64,000 nt of DNA from Blautia sp. (lineage in GTDB: Bacteria > Bacillota > Clostridia > Lachnospirales > Lachnospiraceae), in NCBI GenBank assembly GCA_021772055.1, contig JAETNR010000003.1:1-64000 (forward strand), read 5' to 3'. The translations under genes were made by a program, and so were the position numbers. The notes under the pieces were generated by a model, which saw only the letters and a program-made list of their open reading frames with translations, was not told the DNA's origin and searched no databases. The first letter of the stretch is position 1. Every line of letters starts with the position of its first letter. Below are positions 19,224 through 27,963 of the stretch, piece by piece.

Positions 19224-19286
19224 AAGAAATCCTTCCACTGCTTCCGGATATTTGTAACGGAAAGCAATGGAAGGATTTCTTTTTTG
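19224..19286. terminator. Terminator between dehydrogenase and esterase genes
   Basis: AAGAAATCCTTCCACTGCTT (from 19224) pairs with the segment GCAATGGAAGGATTTCTT (19265-19282), with a few mismatches, followed by Ts. It lies between two convergent genes. Confidence 0.75.
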
Positions 19287-19290
19287 CAGG

Positions 19291-20604
19291 TTACCGGAAG
19301 GTACGAATGTAACAGGAATCTAAAGTACAGGGTTTCCAGTCAGGACAACCTGGGGTATTGGGATTTCCTGTTTTCATGAAACTGGTCCAGCAGGCCACCA
19401 TTTCCTCTGAAAGCCTGTAATCCTCTTTTGTCATGGGACGCCAGCAGCGGGAGAGGGTTCCGAAGGTATACCATAGCTCGCTGGAATGGAAGGCTCCATC
19501 CGGACTTCCCGGGAGATCATGGCAGAATTCATATACATATACGGGTGGATAGTGGATGCTGTTGCACATCCGGGCATAAGAGACTGCAGCCTTGTAAAGA
19601 CTGCCCTCACGGTGGGAAGCCGCTCCTTTGGGAATCAGGAGATCGTTCTTGGTGGAGCCGATGAGGTAGGGGACTTTTGCAAGCATACCCTTTTGCACCA
19701 TAATGGAGGGGTGTTCCGGCAGAACATATCCGTCAATGACAGGACGGAAGGGAAGACTTGAATAAAAGGCCATCAGTTCATCCGCTTTCTCAAGCAAAAA
19801 CTCAGCGGGAAATTCCTTCAGCTTTTCAAGAGAGGAGACACCGCATAATTCATATACCTTCTCTGTAATAGAAAGCGCCTCTTCTCTTGTAAGATAGAGA
19901 TTCCGAAAAGCTTCCAGACCACCTCCGCTCTGGAGAATCGCTCTTTTGATATAGGGGCCGGACAGCGGGCTTAAGGCAAGTACCTGGGTGCTGATGGCAC
20001 CTGCTGACTGTCCCATGAGCGTTATATTTTCCGGGTCTCCCCCAAAGGAGCGGATGTTCTCATAAACCCATCGTAAGGCCCTGATCTGATCCAGGAATCC
20101 CTGGTTGCCGCTGTGACCAAGACGGGCTTCCTGTTCTTCTGTATAGAGAAATCCAAAAAGATTTACGCGGTATGCAACGGATACGAGAATAACTCCTTTT
20201 TGGCAGTAGGCTTCTCCGTCAAATTCCAGTTCTGCGGCAAATCCATGCTCCAGGCCGCCGCCATGGATCCAGACGGCTACAGGAAGATGTTCGTCTGCAC
20301 CGGCGGCAGGCGTCCAGATATTCAAATACAGGCAATCCTCTGAAATAGGAAACTGATAGGCAGGATTGCTGTAAAATTCCTTCTGATACATTCCCACCGG
20401 ATCTGTGAAATGCTGCATGGCAATGGGAGGAAAAGTATCTGCATTTTGAACGCCGTCAAAACAATCTGGCTCTGCAGCTGGTTCAAAACGAAGCGCTCCG
20501 ACAGGAGCTTTGGCATAGGGAATTCCTTTGAACAGAGTGTGATTTTTCATTGGGCATCCACGGAATGTTCCCTGGGGAGTGACTGCTGTTGTTAAAAGTT
20601 TCAT
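19291..20604 (-). CDS. Carboxylesterase type B
   Basis: 437-residue alpha/beta hydrolase of the carboxylesterase B (para-nitrobenzyl esterase) family. The oxyanion hole is WIHGGGLEHG (about 112-121) and the catalytic serine is in GQSAGA (Ser200); SEDCLYLNIWTP is also typical. It is shorter than most relatives (about 500 residues) but appears complete, with AAGGAGG before its ATG. No signal peptide. It reads away from the ABC sugar operon across a shared upstream region filled with operator palindromes, so it may act on acylated sugars imported by that transporter; this is an inference. Confidence 0.9.
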   Translation of the reverse strand: MKLLTTAVTPQGTFRGCPMKNHTLFKGIPYAKAPVGALRFEPAAEPDCFDGVQNADTFPPIAMQHFTDPVGMYQKEFYSNPAYQFPISEDCLYLNIWTPAAGADEHLPVAVWIHGGGLEHGFAAELEFDGEAYCQKGVILVSVAYRVNLFGFLYTEEQEARLGHSGNQGFLDQIRALRWVYENIRSFGGDPENITLMGQSAGAISTQVLALSPLSGPYIKRAILQSGGGLEAFRNLYLTREEALSITEKVYELCGVSSLEKLKEFPAEFLLEKADELMAFYSSLPFRPVIDGYVLPEHPSIMVQKGMLAKVPYLIGSTKNDLLIPKGAASHREGSLYKAAVSYARMCNSIHYPPVYVYEFCHDLPGSPDGAFHSSELWYTFGTLSRCWRPMTKEDYRLSEEMVACWTSFMKTGNPNTPGCPDWKPCTLDSCYIRTFR

Positions 20605-20628
20605 ATAGCTGCCTCCTTATTTATAGAA

Positions 20629-20944
20629 ATGAATCTGTTTCAATTTTTTTTAAAAAAACAAAGATTGAATAAATTCAAAAAAATGGGAAATTTTGCGAGA
20701 ATAATAAACAGATTCAGAAAAAACAGGAAATTTTAAAGAAAAACACGATGAACCTGTTCAAAAACACGGCAAAATATCTAGATAGACTTATTATAAGGAC
20801 TTTGAATTGAAAAGTCTATATGGTAAATTGCATAAAAATGGATGGCAAATTTGGTAAAAAAACACATATTGAATTATTCAAAATATTGTTATATAATGAC
20901 TTCAACATAAAAAAAACAACCAACACGCATTTTGAACGATTCAA
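20629..20944. promoter_or_regulatory. Operator array between esterase and ABC sugar operon
   Basis: Several palindromes share the arms TTGAA and TTCAA: TTGAATAAATTCAA (20665-20678), TTGAATTATTCAA (20869-20881) and TTGAACGATTCAA (20932-20944), with related sites TGAACCTGTTCA (20749-20760) and TGAATCTGTTTCA (20630-20642). A separate inverted repeat, GACTTT and AAAGTC, lies at 20798-20816. The site at 20869 overlaps the -35 box and the site at 20932 lies downstream of the start point, typical of LacI-type repression. The LacI protein encoded at 24274 is the natural candidate. Confidence 0.6.
20869..20897 (+). promoter_or_regulatory. Promoter of the ABC sugar operon
   Basis: TTGAAT (20869-20874) and TATAAT (20892-20897) with a 17-bp spacer. 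The -35 box is inside an operator palindrome. Confidence 0.65.
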
Positions 20945-20981
20945 AAAGAAAAAATGCACAATGAAAAGGAGGATATTAGTT

Positions 20982-22283
20982 ATGCAGAAAAAAGTTGTAT
21001 CAGCAGTTCTTGCTACAACAATGATCATGGGAGGCATGATGGCCGGAACAGTGTCTGTCGGCGCTGCCGAAAGAGGAGATTTTGAAGGTGTTTCCATTGA
21101 AATGCTGAACACAAAATCCGAGATTCAGCCGCAGTTGGAAGCAGCAGCAGAACAGTGGGGCGAACTTACCGGAGCTACTTTGGAAGTTTATACCATCGGA
21201 AGTGGTTCTCCATCTCAGGAAATTTCCGCAAGATATGCTGCTAATAATGCACCTGCTCTGATCATGGGAGATATTCAGGATGTAGTAAGCATTTGTGAAG
21301 AAAAAGGTGTTGACCTTGCTGATCAGGCATGGGCTGCTAACGGCGGTATGGATTACGGATATACCATCGACGGCAAGCTTTACAGTTTCCCGTTCTGCAT
21401 TGAAGGCCGCGGACTGATCTACAATAAAACTGCAATCGAAGATATTCTTGGAGAAGAGTGGGATCCGTCTTCTGTTACCAATATGGACGACTTGAAAGCT
21501 CTGCTGGACAAGCTGGTTGAGAATGGAATGGAATCTCCTGTTACGTTAAATCAGGAAGACTGGAGCCTTGCAGGACATTACTTCACTTTAGTATATGAAG
21601 AGCAGGACGGAACTCTGGAAGGCGCTGAAGCATTTATCAACGACCTGAAGGGCGGAGCAGACCTGATGGAAAATGCAAGATTCAACAGCTTAATGGATAC
21701 TTTTGAACTTTTAATGGAATATAACATTAACAAAGATGACCCGATGGCAGCAGACTACGATGAAAACGCAGCGAACCTGGCAGAAGGTGAAGTAGCATTC
21801 TGGTTCAACGGAAACTGGGCATGGGCAGAAATCTCTGATTATATTGAAGAAGGTACCGAGCTTGGAATTATGCCGGTTGTTCAGAACGATACTACAGGAA
21901 ATGAAAATGTAAATAATTATGTTGGCGGATCCGCTTCGAAACATATCATGATCGACAAAGAATGCAACGATGAAAAGCAGCAGGAAGCAGCAAAAGATTT
22001 CCTTGACTGGCTGGCTAATACAGAAGAAGGAAATGCAGTGCTTATTGATGAGTGCTCTCTTGTTCCTCCTTTCACCAACATTACAGCAGAAGCTACAAAT
22101 GATCTTGGAAAATCCATTCAGAACTATGCAAAGAATGGACAGCTCTTCCCGGGCGTAACAGATTATCCTGGAGATCATTGGGCAGAAGTTGGTGCTCTGA
22201 TGCAGAAATACTTTGCAGGTCAGACAGACCGTGCAGGCTTCGCAGCAGATGTCAGCGCTTACTGGACAGCATTGGCTGAATAA
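20982..22283 (+). CDS. ABC transporter sugar-binding protein
   Basis: 433-residue family 1 extracellular solute-binding protein for an oligosaccharide importer. A signal peptide is clear (hydrophobic VVSAVLATTMIMGGMMAG, cleavage probably after SVGAA). Unlike most Gram-positive binding proteins it has no lipobox cysteine in the first 40 residues. The typical core follows: NNAPALIMGD, SFPFCIEGRGLIYNKTA, WFNGNWAWAEI. The start at 20982 is set by AAAAGGAGG; upstream in-frame starts would include the promoter's transcript leader. It opens the operon with two permeases, separated by a strong RNA hairpin. Substrate likely a fructoside or sucrose-like sugar because a GH32 enzyme follows. Confidence 0.92.
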   Translation: MQKKVVSAVLATTMIMGGMMAGTVSVGAAERGDFEGVSIEMLNTKSEIQPQLEAAAEQWGELTGATLEVYTIGSGSPSQEISARYAANNAPALIMGDIQDVVSICEEKGVDLADQAWAANGGMDYGYTIDGKLYSFPFCIEGRGLIYNKTAIEDILGEEWDPSSVTNMDDLKALLDKLVENGMESPVTLNQEDWSLAGHYFTLVYEEQDGTLEGAEAFINDLKGGADLMENARFNSLMDTFELLMEYNINKDDPMAADYDENAANLAEGEVAFWFNGNWAWAEISDYIEEGTELGIMPVVQNDTTGNENVNNYVGGSASKHIMIDKECNDEKQQEAAKDFLDWLANTEEGNAVLIDECSLVPPFTNITAEATNDLGKSIQNYAKNGQLFPGVTDYPGDHWAEVGALMQKYFAGQTDRAGFAADVSAYWTALAE

Positions 22284-22335
22284 TCTGTATGATTGAAATA
22301 CTTCCATATTATAAGTAGGAAAGAAAAGAAACGTA

Positions 22336-22367
22336 AAGTATGCGTGGCAATTGCCACGCATACTTTA
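22336..22367 (+). other. 32-bp perfect palindrome, intra-operon hairpin
   Basis: AAAGTATGCGTGGCAA and TTGCCACGCATACTTT are perfect reverse complements with no spacer. Located between the binding-protein gene and the first permease gene, it probably forms a 3' stabilising or partial-termination hairpin that allows more binding protein than permease. A short A-rich tail follows rather than a U-tract, so full termination is unlikely. Confidence 0.75.
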
Positions 22368-22391
22368 AAAAAGGAAAGGGTATAAGGGACA

Positions 22392-23276
22392 ATGAAAAAA
22401 AAGAATCAGAAATTATATGACATTGGTACCTTTCTGGCTTTTGCCGGACCTGCGTCTTTTGCCTTTATTGCAGTGATCATTGTACCATTCTTATATGGTT
22501 TATATCTCACTTTTACCAGCTGGGACGGAATGTCAAAGGCAAAACCATTTGTAGGTCTTGACAATTATAAGGCAGTTATTGCAGACAGCAGCTTCTGGAG
22601 TTCCCTGGGATTAACCGTGCTATATGTGCTGATTTCTGTAGTCCTGATCAATGTAGTTGGATTCCTTCTCGCGCTGCTTGTTACCGGCAAAATCAAGGGA
22701 AAGAATTTCTTCCGTGCCGGTTTCTTTACACCAAACCTGATCGGTGGTATTATCCTTGGTTATATTTGGCAGTTTGTATTTAACAGAATCATTGTATATG
22801 TTGGAAAGGATCTTGGAATTGGATTTTTGAGCAAATCCATGCTGTCTTCTCCTGCCACCGCATTTGCCGCACTGGTTATTGTCAGCATCTGGCAGTATTC
22901 CGGCTACATGATGCTGATCTACATAGCAGGTCTTACAGGCGTATCCCCTGATTTAAGAGAAGCAGCCAGAATTGACGGATGTACGGAAAAACAGGTAACC
23001 AGACATATTGTTCTTCCTTTGATGAGGGCATCCTTTACGATCTGTTTATTCTTGTCTATTACCAGATGCTTTATGGTATATGATGTGAACCTGTCATTGA
23101 CAGAGGGAGGTCCGTTTGGTTCTACGAGATTGGCGGCTATGTATGTATACGATAAGGCATTTGAGTCCAAACAGTACGGTGTCGGTCAGACGGAGGCAAT
23201 TATTCTGTTTATCATTACGGCAATTATTGCGGTAACACAGACAATGATCAATAAACGGAAGGAGGTAGAGGCATAA
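22392..23276 (+). CDS. ABC sugar transporter permease (MalF/UgpA-like)
   Basis: 294-residue membrane protein with six probable transmembrane helices. The EAA loop that contacts the ATPase is visible (LREAARIDGCTEKQVTRHIV). It belongs to the first-permease type of carbohydrate uptake family 1. It starts after AAGGAAAGGG and overlaps the next permease by one base (TAATG), showing translational coupling. No ATPase gene is in this operon, so a shared MsmK-like ATPase from elsewhere must energise it. Confidence 0.92.
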   Translation: MKKKNQKLYDIGTFLAFAGPASFAFIAVIIVPFLYGLYLTFTSWDGMSKAKPFVGLDNYKAVIADSSFWSSLGLTVLYVLISVVLINVVGFLLALLVTGKIKGKNFFRAGFFTPNLIGGIILGYIWQFVFNRIIVYVGKDLGIGFLSKSMLSSPATAFAALVIVSIWQYSGYMMLIYIAGLTGVSPDLREAARIDGCTEKQVTRHIVLPLMRASFTICLFLSITRCFMVYDVNLSLTEGGPFGSTRLAAMYVYDKAFESKQYGVGQTEAIILFIITAIIAVTQTMINKRKEVEA

Positions 23277-24136
23277 TGAATAATAATGAGCCAATGAATA
23301 CTTCCAGGAAAATTGCAGGGGTTATTAAAACGCTTGTGACAATTGTGATTTTTGTTTTTTATATGTTTCCGTTTTATCTGATTGTGCTGAACTCTTTTAA
23401 AGCTAAAAGAGATATTATTAAGAGTCCACTTTCCTGGGGCGGTAAAAAAGGATTTACCTTAGACAATTTTGTGACAGCTTTTGAGAAAATGGATTTCCTC
23501 CATGTACTTGGGAATTCTGTTATCATCACAGTCTGCAGCGTATTGCTGATCATTATCTTTTCTTCCATGGCAGCATGGATTTTTGTAAGAAAAGACTGGC
23601 TGATCAATAAAGTTTTATTTATGCTGATGCTGTTTTCTATGGTAATTCCTTTCCAGGTAGTTATGATTCCGTTGATTTCTATTTATGGAGGAACTTTTGG
23701 ACTTTTGAATCATCGTGGAACACTGATATTCATGCATTTAGGATTTTCGGTTTCAATGGCTGTATTTATGTTCCATGGGTTTATTAAGGGAAGCATTCCG
23801 CTGTCTCTCGAAGAAGCGGCTCAGATCGACGGGGCCAGCAGATTTCGGACATTTTTCCAAATAGTATTCCCATTGCTGAAGCCCACCACAGCGACTTTGA
23901 TTATTCTGTACGCTTTATCTGTATGGAATGATTATCTGCTGCCAAGCCTGATCTTAACAGGCAAGTCACTGTATACACTTCCGATTGCAACCAAATTATT
24001 TCAGGGTGCTTACGGAAATGATATGGATCTTTTGATGGCAGCGCTTGTTATGACCATCATACCGGTAATCATTTTGTATATTGCATTGCAGAAATATATC
24101 GTTGCCGGCGTTGTTGCTGGAGCTGTAAAGTCTTGA
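23276..24136 (+). CDS. ABC sugar transporter permease (MalG/UgpE-like)
   Basis: 286-residue second permease with six likely helices and EAA motif LEEAAQIDGASRFRTFFQIV. Partner of the preceding permease in the same importer; together they form the membrane channel for the sugar delivered by the binding protein. The last gene of the operon, followed by a strong terminator. Confidence 0.92.
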   Translation: MNNNEPMNTSRKIAGVIKTLVTIVIFVFYMFPFYLIVLNSFKAKRDIIKSPLSWGGKKGFTLDNFVTAFEKMDFLHVLGNSVIITVCSVLLIIIFSSMAAWIFVRKDWLINKVLFMLMLFSMVIPFQVVMIPLISIYGGTFGLLNHRGTLIFMHLGFSVSMAVFMFHGFIKGSIPLSLEEAAQIDGASRFRTFFQIVFPLLKPTTATLIILYALSVWNDYLLPSLILTGKSLYTLPIATKLFQGAYGNDMDLLMAALVMTIIPVIILYIALQKYIVAGVVAGAVKS

Positions 24137-24150
24137 TGAGGTGATAAATA

Positions 24151-24203
24151 AATGGCCGTCGTTACCGAACCTTGAAGGTATTGGTTTCTGACGGCCATTT
24201 TTG
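24151..24203 (+). terminator. Terminator of the ABC operon
   Basis: AATGGCCGTC at 24151 pairs with GACGGCCATT at 24190, with an inner stem-loop between and a TTTTT tail. Confidence 0.85.
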
Positions 24204-24205
24204 AC

Positions 24206-24233
24206 TTGTGTTTTATCAGAAAACGGTTATAAT
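24206..24233 (+). promoter_or_regulatory. Promoter of lacI-type gene
   Basis: TTGTGT (24206-24211) and TATAAT (24228-24233) with a 16-bp spacer directly after the ABC operon terminator, so regulator and GH32 probably form a second transcript. Confidence 0.5.
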
Positions 24234-24273
24234 GAATGAAGGTGTGTTAAAAAATGAACGGGGGTGGAACACA

Positions 24274-25305
24274 ATGGCAACAATTAAAGATGTTGCAAGA
24301 GATGCCGGTGTCTCCGTTGGTACTGTTTCCAATGTAATAAATGGTGCAAAGGTAGGAGATGAAAAAAGGGCACTGGTTGAAAATTCCATTAGGAAACTGG
24401 ACTATCGTGTAAGCGGATGGGCCAGAGGACTTAAGACACAGAGAACAGACTGTGTGCTGATCATTCTGCCAAGCCTTGAGAATCCATTTTTTACTATGCT
24501 GCTGAGCGCTTTGGAGAAGAAGCTGTATGCATGTAAAAAACAGATTTTTTTGTGCATCTCCGATGGGGATAAAGAAAAAGAGGCTAAGTTTATTGAATTA
24601 GCAGTAGAGAACAAAATAGATGGTATTATTGGAATTACTTACAGCAATATTGAAGAGTATTTGACAGAACCGATTGTGTTTGTCTCGCTGGATCGGCATC
24701 TGCAGGCATTTTTTCCGATTCCTGTGGTGGCAAGTGATAATCGCCTGGGTGGCAGAACTGCAGCAGAAGTTCTTCACAGGGGAGGCTGTCATAAACTGCT
24801 TTGCCTTTTGACGATTTCTTCCAGAAATACGGAGGTACGGAAGCGGAAAACAGGCTTTGAAGAGTATTGCCAGGAAAATGACATTTTTTACAATAGTATT
24901 GAGATTTCTGAAAATCAGATCAAATCTATTTATTCTTCTTTTGAATCCAGAAAGCTGATTCATGATATTCTGCTGGCCTATATGAACAGTGACTTTGGAG
25001 ATGGATGTATTGACGGGATTTTTGCAAGTACAGACCACTTGGGAATTGTAATTTGTGAAGAACTGAGAAAGATGGGAAAAAGAGTTCCGGAGGATGTGCA
25101 GGTGATCGGTTTTGACGGTTTGAAGCTGATTAATCAGGGCGACGTATTGATTTCCAGTATTGAACAGCCTGTGGAACTGCTTGCAGAGACTGCGGTGGAT
25201 AGTCTTCTGAAGCTTTTGAACCATGAAGAGGTACCGGATGTAACAAATCTTCCCATACGATTTGTAGATGGAGGAACGACAAAGACGCGGTACAGTGACG
25301 TGTGA
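24274..25305 (+). CDS. LacI family transcriptional regulator
   Basis: 343-residue LacI-type repressor. The N-terminal helix-turn-helix is ATIKDVARDAGVSVGTVSNV; the sugar-binding core follows (VLIILPSLENPFF, GIIGITYS, VIGFDGLKLINQGD). The start at 24274 is where the family normally begins, with GGGGGTGG before it. It lies between the ABC operon and the GH32 gene and probably controls both through the TTGAA-TTCAA palindromes at 20.6-20.9 kb; the effector is likely the imported sugar or its product. Confidence 0.92.
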   Translation: MATIKDVARDAGVSVGTVSNVINGAKVGDEKRALVENSIRKLDYRVSGWARGLKTQRTDCVLIILPSLENPFFTMLLSALEKKLYACKKQIFLCISDGDKEKEAKFIELAVENKIDGIIGITYSNIEEYLTEPIVFVSLDRHLQAFFPIPVVASDNRLGGRTAAEVLHRGGCHKLLCLLTISSRNTEVRKRKTGFEEYCQENDIFYNSIEISENQIKSIYSSFESRKLIHDILLAYMNSDFGDGCIDGIFASTDHLGIVICEELRKMGKRVPEDVQVIGFDGLKLINQGDVLISSIEQPVELLAETAVDSLLKLLNHEEVPDVTNLPIRFVDGGTTKTRYSDV

Positions 25306-25351
25306 ATTGGAACATTTTATTACGGACAAGAAGAAACAGGAGGAAAAATGT

Positions 25352-26668
25352 ATGCAGAAAATCCACGTGAAGGCTCCGAAAAACTGGATCAATGATCCCA
25401 ATGGCTTTATTTGGTATAAAGGAGAGTATCATCTGTTTTATCAGCATTTTCCCTTTGAACCCAGATGGGGGACAATGCATTGGGGACATGCGGTAAGCAA
25501 GGATCTGGTGCATTGGGAGCATAAGGATATTGCGCTGTTTCCATCCAAATTTGATGATCAGAGCGGCTGCTTTTCCGGAAGTGCCGTGGAGAAGGATGGG
25601 AAGCTTTATTTGTACTATACGGGAGTACGGTATCTTGAAAAGGATCCGGAGGATATCCATAGATGTCTGAATGATCAGTTTGTATCTGCGCAGTTATTGA
25701 TTACATCAGAAGACGGGGAGCATTTTGACAATATTAAGGATAAAAAGACGGTGATTCCTCCTTTGGAAAACAGAGAGATCGGCTGTAAGACCCATACAAG
25801 GGATCCGAAGGTGTGGCGTGGAAAAGATGCCTGGTATATGATGCTTGGAAGCCGTACAGAGGAAGGTAAAGGAAAACTTCTGTTTTACCGAAGCGAAGAT
25901 CTGATGAACTGGTCTTTTGTGAACGACGCGACGAAAGATGGTCAGTGGGGTTGGATGTGGGAGTGCCCGGACTTCTTTGAAGCAGGAGGGGAGAAGGTTC
26001 TTGCGATTTCCCCTATGGACTTTGTGAAAGACAAAGGGACAGATCCCAATCAGACAATCTGTATGTTTGTGGACTTTGAGGAAGAGAATTGCAGAATGAA
26101 GATTCCGGATTCCTATCAGTTTATGGATTATGGAATGGAAACTTATGCCCCTCAGAGCAATCTGGATGAAGAAGGCAGGCGCGTAGTATTTTTATGGGTA
26201 CGTATGCCTGAATCACCGGACGGAACCTGGATTGGAATGTTTGCTGCGCCAAGAGTGGCGGAGGTAAAGAATGGTCATATTTATTTCCGCGTGCATCCGA
26301 ATGTAAAGGCTGCGTATACAAGAAAAATTGATACACCGTTGGACGCGGATGAGTCCGGATACCGTCTGGAAACGGAATTGGAGGACGGAGAGGAGATTCA
26401 TATTGGCGGTTATCGTATTTTCCGAAAAGGAAATCGGATCTGTACGGACCGAAGTGCAGTACTGCGGGGGCACGAGGAATGCAGAAGCCAGTTTGAGACA
26501 CCGGAGTTAAGGGACGGTTTCCGGATAGAGGTCTATGTGGATGAGAATCTGATCGAAGTGTTTGTAAATGACGGGGAATATGTGATCACCAATGTAGTGT
26601 ATGACCTGGGCAGGGAAATACAGACAGAAAATGGAAAAGAGGCTCCGCTTTATACATTGGAAGGCTGA
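25352..26668 (+). CDS. GH32 beta-fructofuranosidase (sucrase/fructanase)
   Basis: 438-residue family 32 glycoside hydrolase that releases fructose from sucrose, fructo-oligosaccharides or levan fragments. All three catalytic motifs are intact: nucleophile WINDPNG (Asp15), RDPKVW (Asp151, transition state) and WECPDFF (Glu204, acid/base). A short C-terminal beta-sandwich ends with ENLIEVFVNDGEYV. No signal peptide, so it cleaves imported sugar in the cytoplasm. The ATG at 25352 follows CAGGAGG; gap to the lacI-type gene is 46 bases. Because import is by ABC transporter and not PTS, an unphosphorylated fructoside is the more likely substrate. Confidence 0.94.
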   Translation: MQKIHVKAPKNWINDPNGFIWYKGEYHLFYQHFPFEPRWGTMHWGHAVSKDLVHWEHKDIALFPSKFDDQSGCFSGSAVEKDGKLYLYYTGVRYLEKDPEDIHRCLNDQFVSAQLLITSEDGEHFDNIKDKKTVIPPLENREIGCKTHTRDPKVWRGKDAWYMMLGSRTEEGKGKLLFYRSEDLMNWSFVNDATKDGQWGWMWECPDFFEAGGEKVLAISPMDFVKDKGTDPNQTICMFVDFEEENCRMKIPDSYQFMDYGMETYAPQSNLDEEGRRVVFLWVRMPESPDGTWIGMFAAPRVAEVKNGHIYFRVHPNVKAAYTRKIDTPLDADESGYRLETELEDGEEIHIGGYRIFRKGNRICTDRSAVLRGHEECRSQFETPELRDGFRIEVYVDENLIEVFVNDGEYVITNVVYDLGREIQTENGKEAPLYTLEG

Positions 26669-26687
26669 GTTTTGTCTCCGCAAAGCA

Positions 26688-26722
26688 TCCTACAGGAGCT
26701 GCCGGTGGCAGGCCCTGTAGGA
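26688..26722. terminator. Hairpin between convergent GH32 and hydF genes
   Basis: TCCTACAGG (26688-26696) and CCTGTAGGA (26714-26722) form a 9-bp stem with an inner GCC-rich loop. A U-tract is poor on both strands, so the role as terminator is only probable. Confidence 0.45.
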
Positions 26723-26750
26723 AAAGAACAGAATGGTATCTGACAAAAGT

Positions 26751-27941
26751 TTATAATTCTTCCGAAAAAAGTTCCAGGGACCGATCCAGTATGCCGTGCA
26801 TTTTTGCCATAGCGGTTCCGTAATTGGTGATGGGGATGCCTGTCTCCCTGCATTGGCGGATACGCGATTTCATTTCACGCTCATTGAGCATACAGCCTCC
26901 GCAATGAATCACAAGAGAATAAGGAGAAAGAACTTCCGGGAATTCGGTGCCTGATGTAAAGGAGAAACGGAGGTTCTTTTTTGTATAGCTCAAAAGCCAG
27001 GCCGGCATTTTTACGGTACCGATGTCATTGCACTGCCTGTGATGGGTGCAGCCTTCAGAAATTAATACGGTGTCGCCGTCCTTCAGAGAATCAAGAGCAG
27101 CCGCTCCCTGTGCCAGTGTAGAAAGATTTCCTTTATAGCGCGCAAAAAGGATGGAAAATGAGGTCAGGGGAATTTCGGCAGGAGTGATCTTGTTCACCTG
27201 TTCAAAAGCCTGGGAATCGGTAATGATTAAGCGCGGGCGTTTGTTTAATCCCAAAAGTGCGTCGGGAAGTTCTTTTTCTCTTACAACAACCGGGATTGCC
27301 CCGGCTTCCAGGGCATCCCGGATCGTCTGCTGCTGGGGCAGGATCAGCCTCCCCTTGGGCGCTGCGGAATCAATGGGAACCACTAATACCACAAAATCTC
27401 CCGGGGATATGAGATCCCTGACAATTGTCTTTTTCTGTTCTTCCTGCCGGGTAAGGCGGCCGATCATTTCTTTGAGCTCATGAATATTGATTTTCCGCTC
27501 TGCGCTGACATAAATCTCGTTTGAAGCAGAGGGTGGAATCTTTGTAAAGAGATCTGCTTTATTATAGGCCAGGATGTAGGGGATAGCTTTTTCCTGAAAA
27601 AGCCGGATCAGTTTCCTGTCAGCCGGTCCGCACCCTTTTGTTCCATCTACTACTAATACAGCGATATCTGCATAATTTAATACCTGCCTTGCGCGTTTGA
27701 CGCGAAGATCTCCTAAGGGACCACAGTCGTCTATTCCTGGGGTATCAATGATAACTACCGGACCAAGGGGCAAAAGCTCCATGGCTTTTTTTACCGGATC
27801 AGTGGTAGTTCCCTTGATTTCGGAAACGACAGCTAAATTCTGTCCGGTTACAGCATTTACAAGGCTTGATTTTCCGGCATTCCTAAGGCCGAAGAAACCA
27901 ATGTGCAGGCGTTCAGCAGAAACCTGATCGTTTAAACCCAT
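26751..27941 (-). CDS. hydF: FeFe-hydrogenase maturation GTPase HydF
   Basis: 396-residue HydF, the GTPase scaffold that assembles the 2Fe subcluster of the FeFe-hydrogenase H-cluster and hands it to the hydrogenase. The N-terminal G domain has GLRNAGKSSLVN, the GTTTDP switch, DTPGIDD and NKAD. The C-terminal cluster domain has the Cys-rich motifs EGCTHHRQCNDIG and HCGGCMLNEREM that hold the 4Fe-4S cluster. It is the last gene of the leftward operon, 22 bases after hydG. No hydrogenase gene lies in the window. Confidence 0.96.
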   Translation of the reverse strand: MGLNDQVSAERLHIGFFGLRNAGKSSLVNAVTGQNLAVVSEIKGTTTDPVKKAMELLPLGPVVIIDTPGIDDCGPLGDLRVKRARQVLNYADIAVLVVDGTKGCGPADRKLIRLFQEKAIPYILAYNKADLFTKIPPSASNEIYVSAERKINIHELKEMIGRLTRQEEQKKTIVRDLISPGDFVVLVVPIDSAAPKGRLILPQQQTIRDALEAGAIPVVVREKELPDALLGLNKRPRLIITDSQAFEQVNKITPAEIPLTSFSILFARYKGNLSTLAQGAAALDSLKDGDTVLISEGCTHHRQCNDIGTVKMPAWLLSYTKKNLRFSFTSGTEFPEVLSPYSLVIHCGGCMLNEREMKSRIRQCRETGIPITNYGTAMAKMHGILDRSLELFSEEL

Positions 27942-27963
27942 TTCGTTGCTCCTTTCTGTCTGC

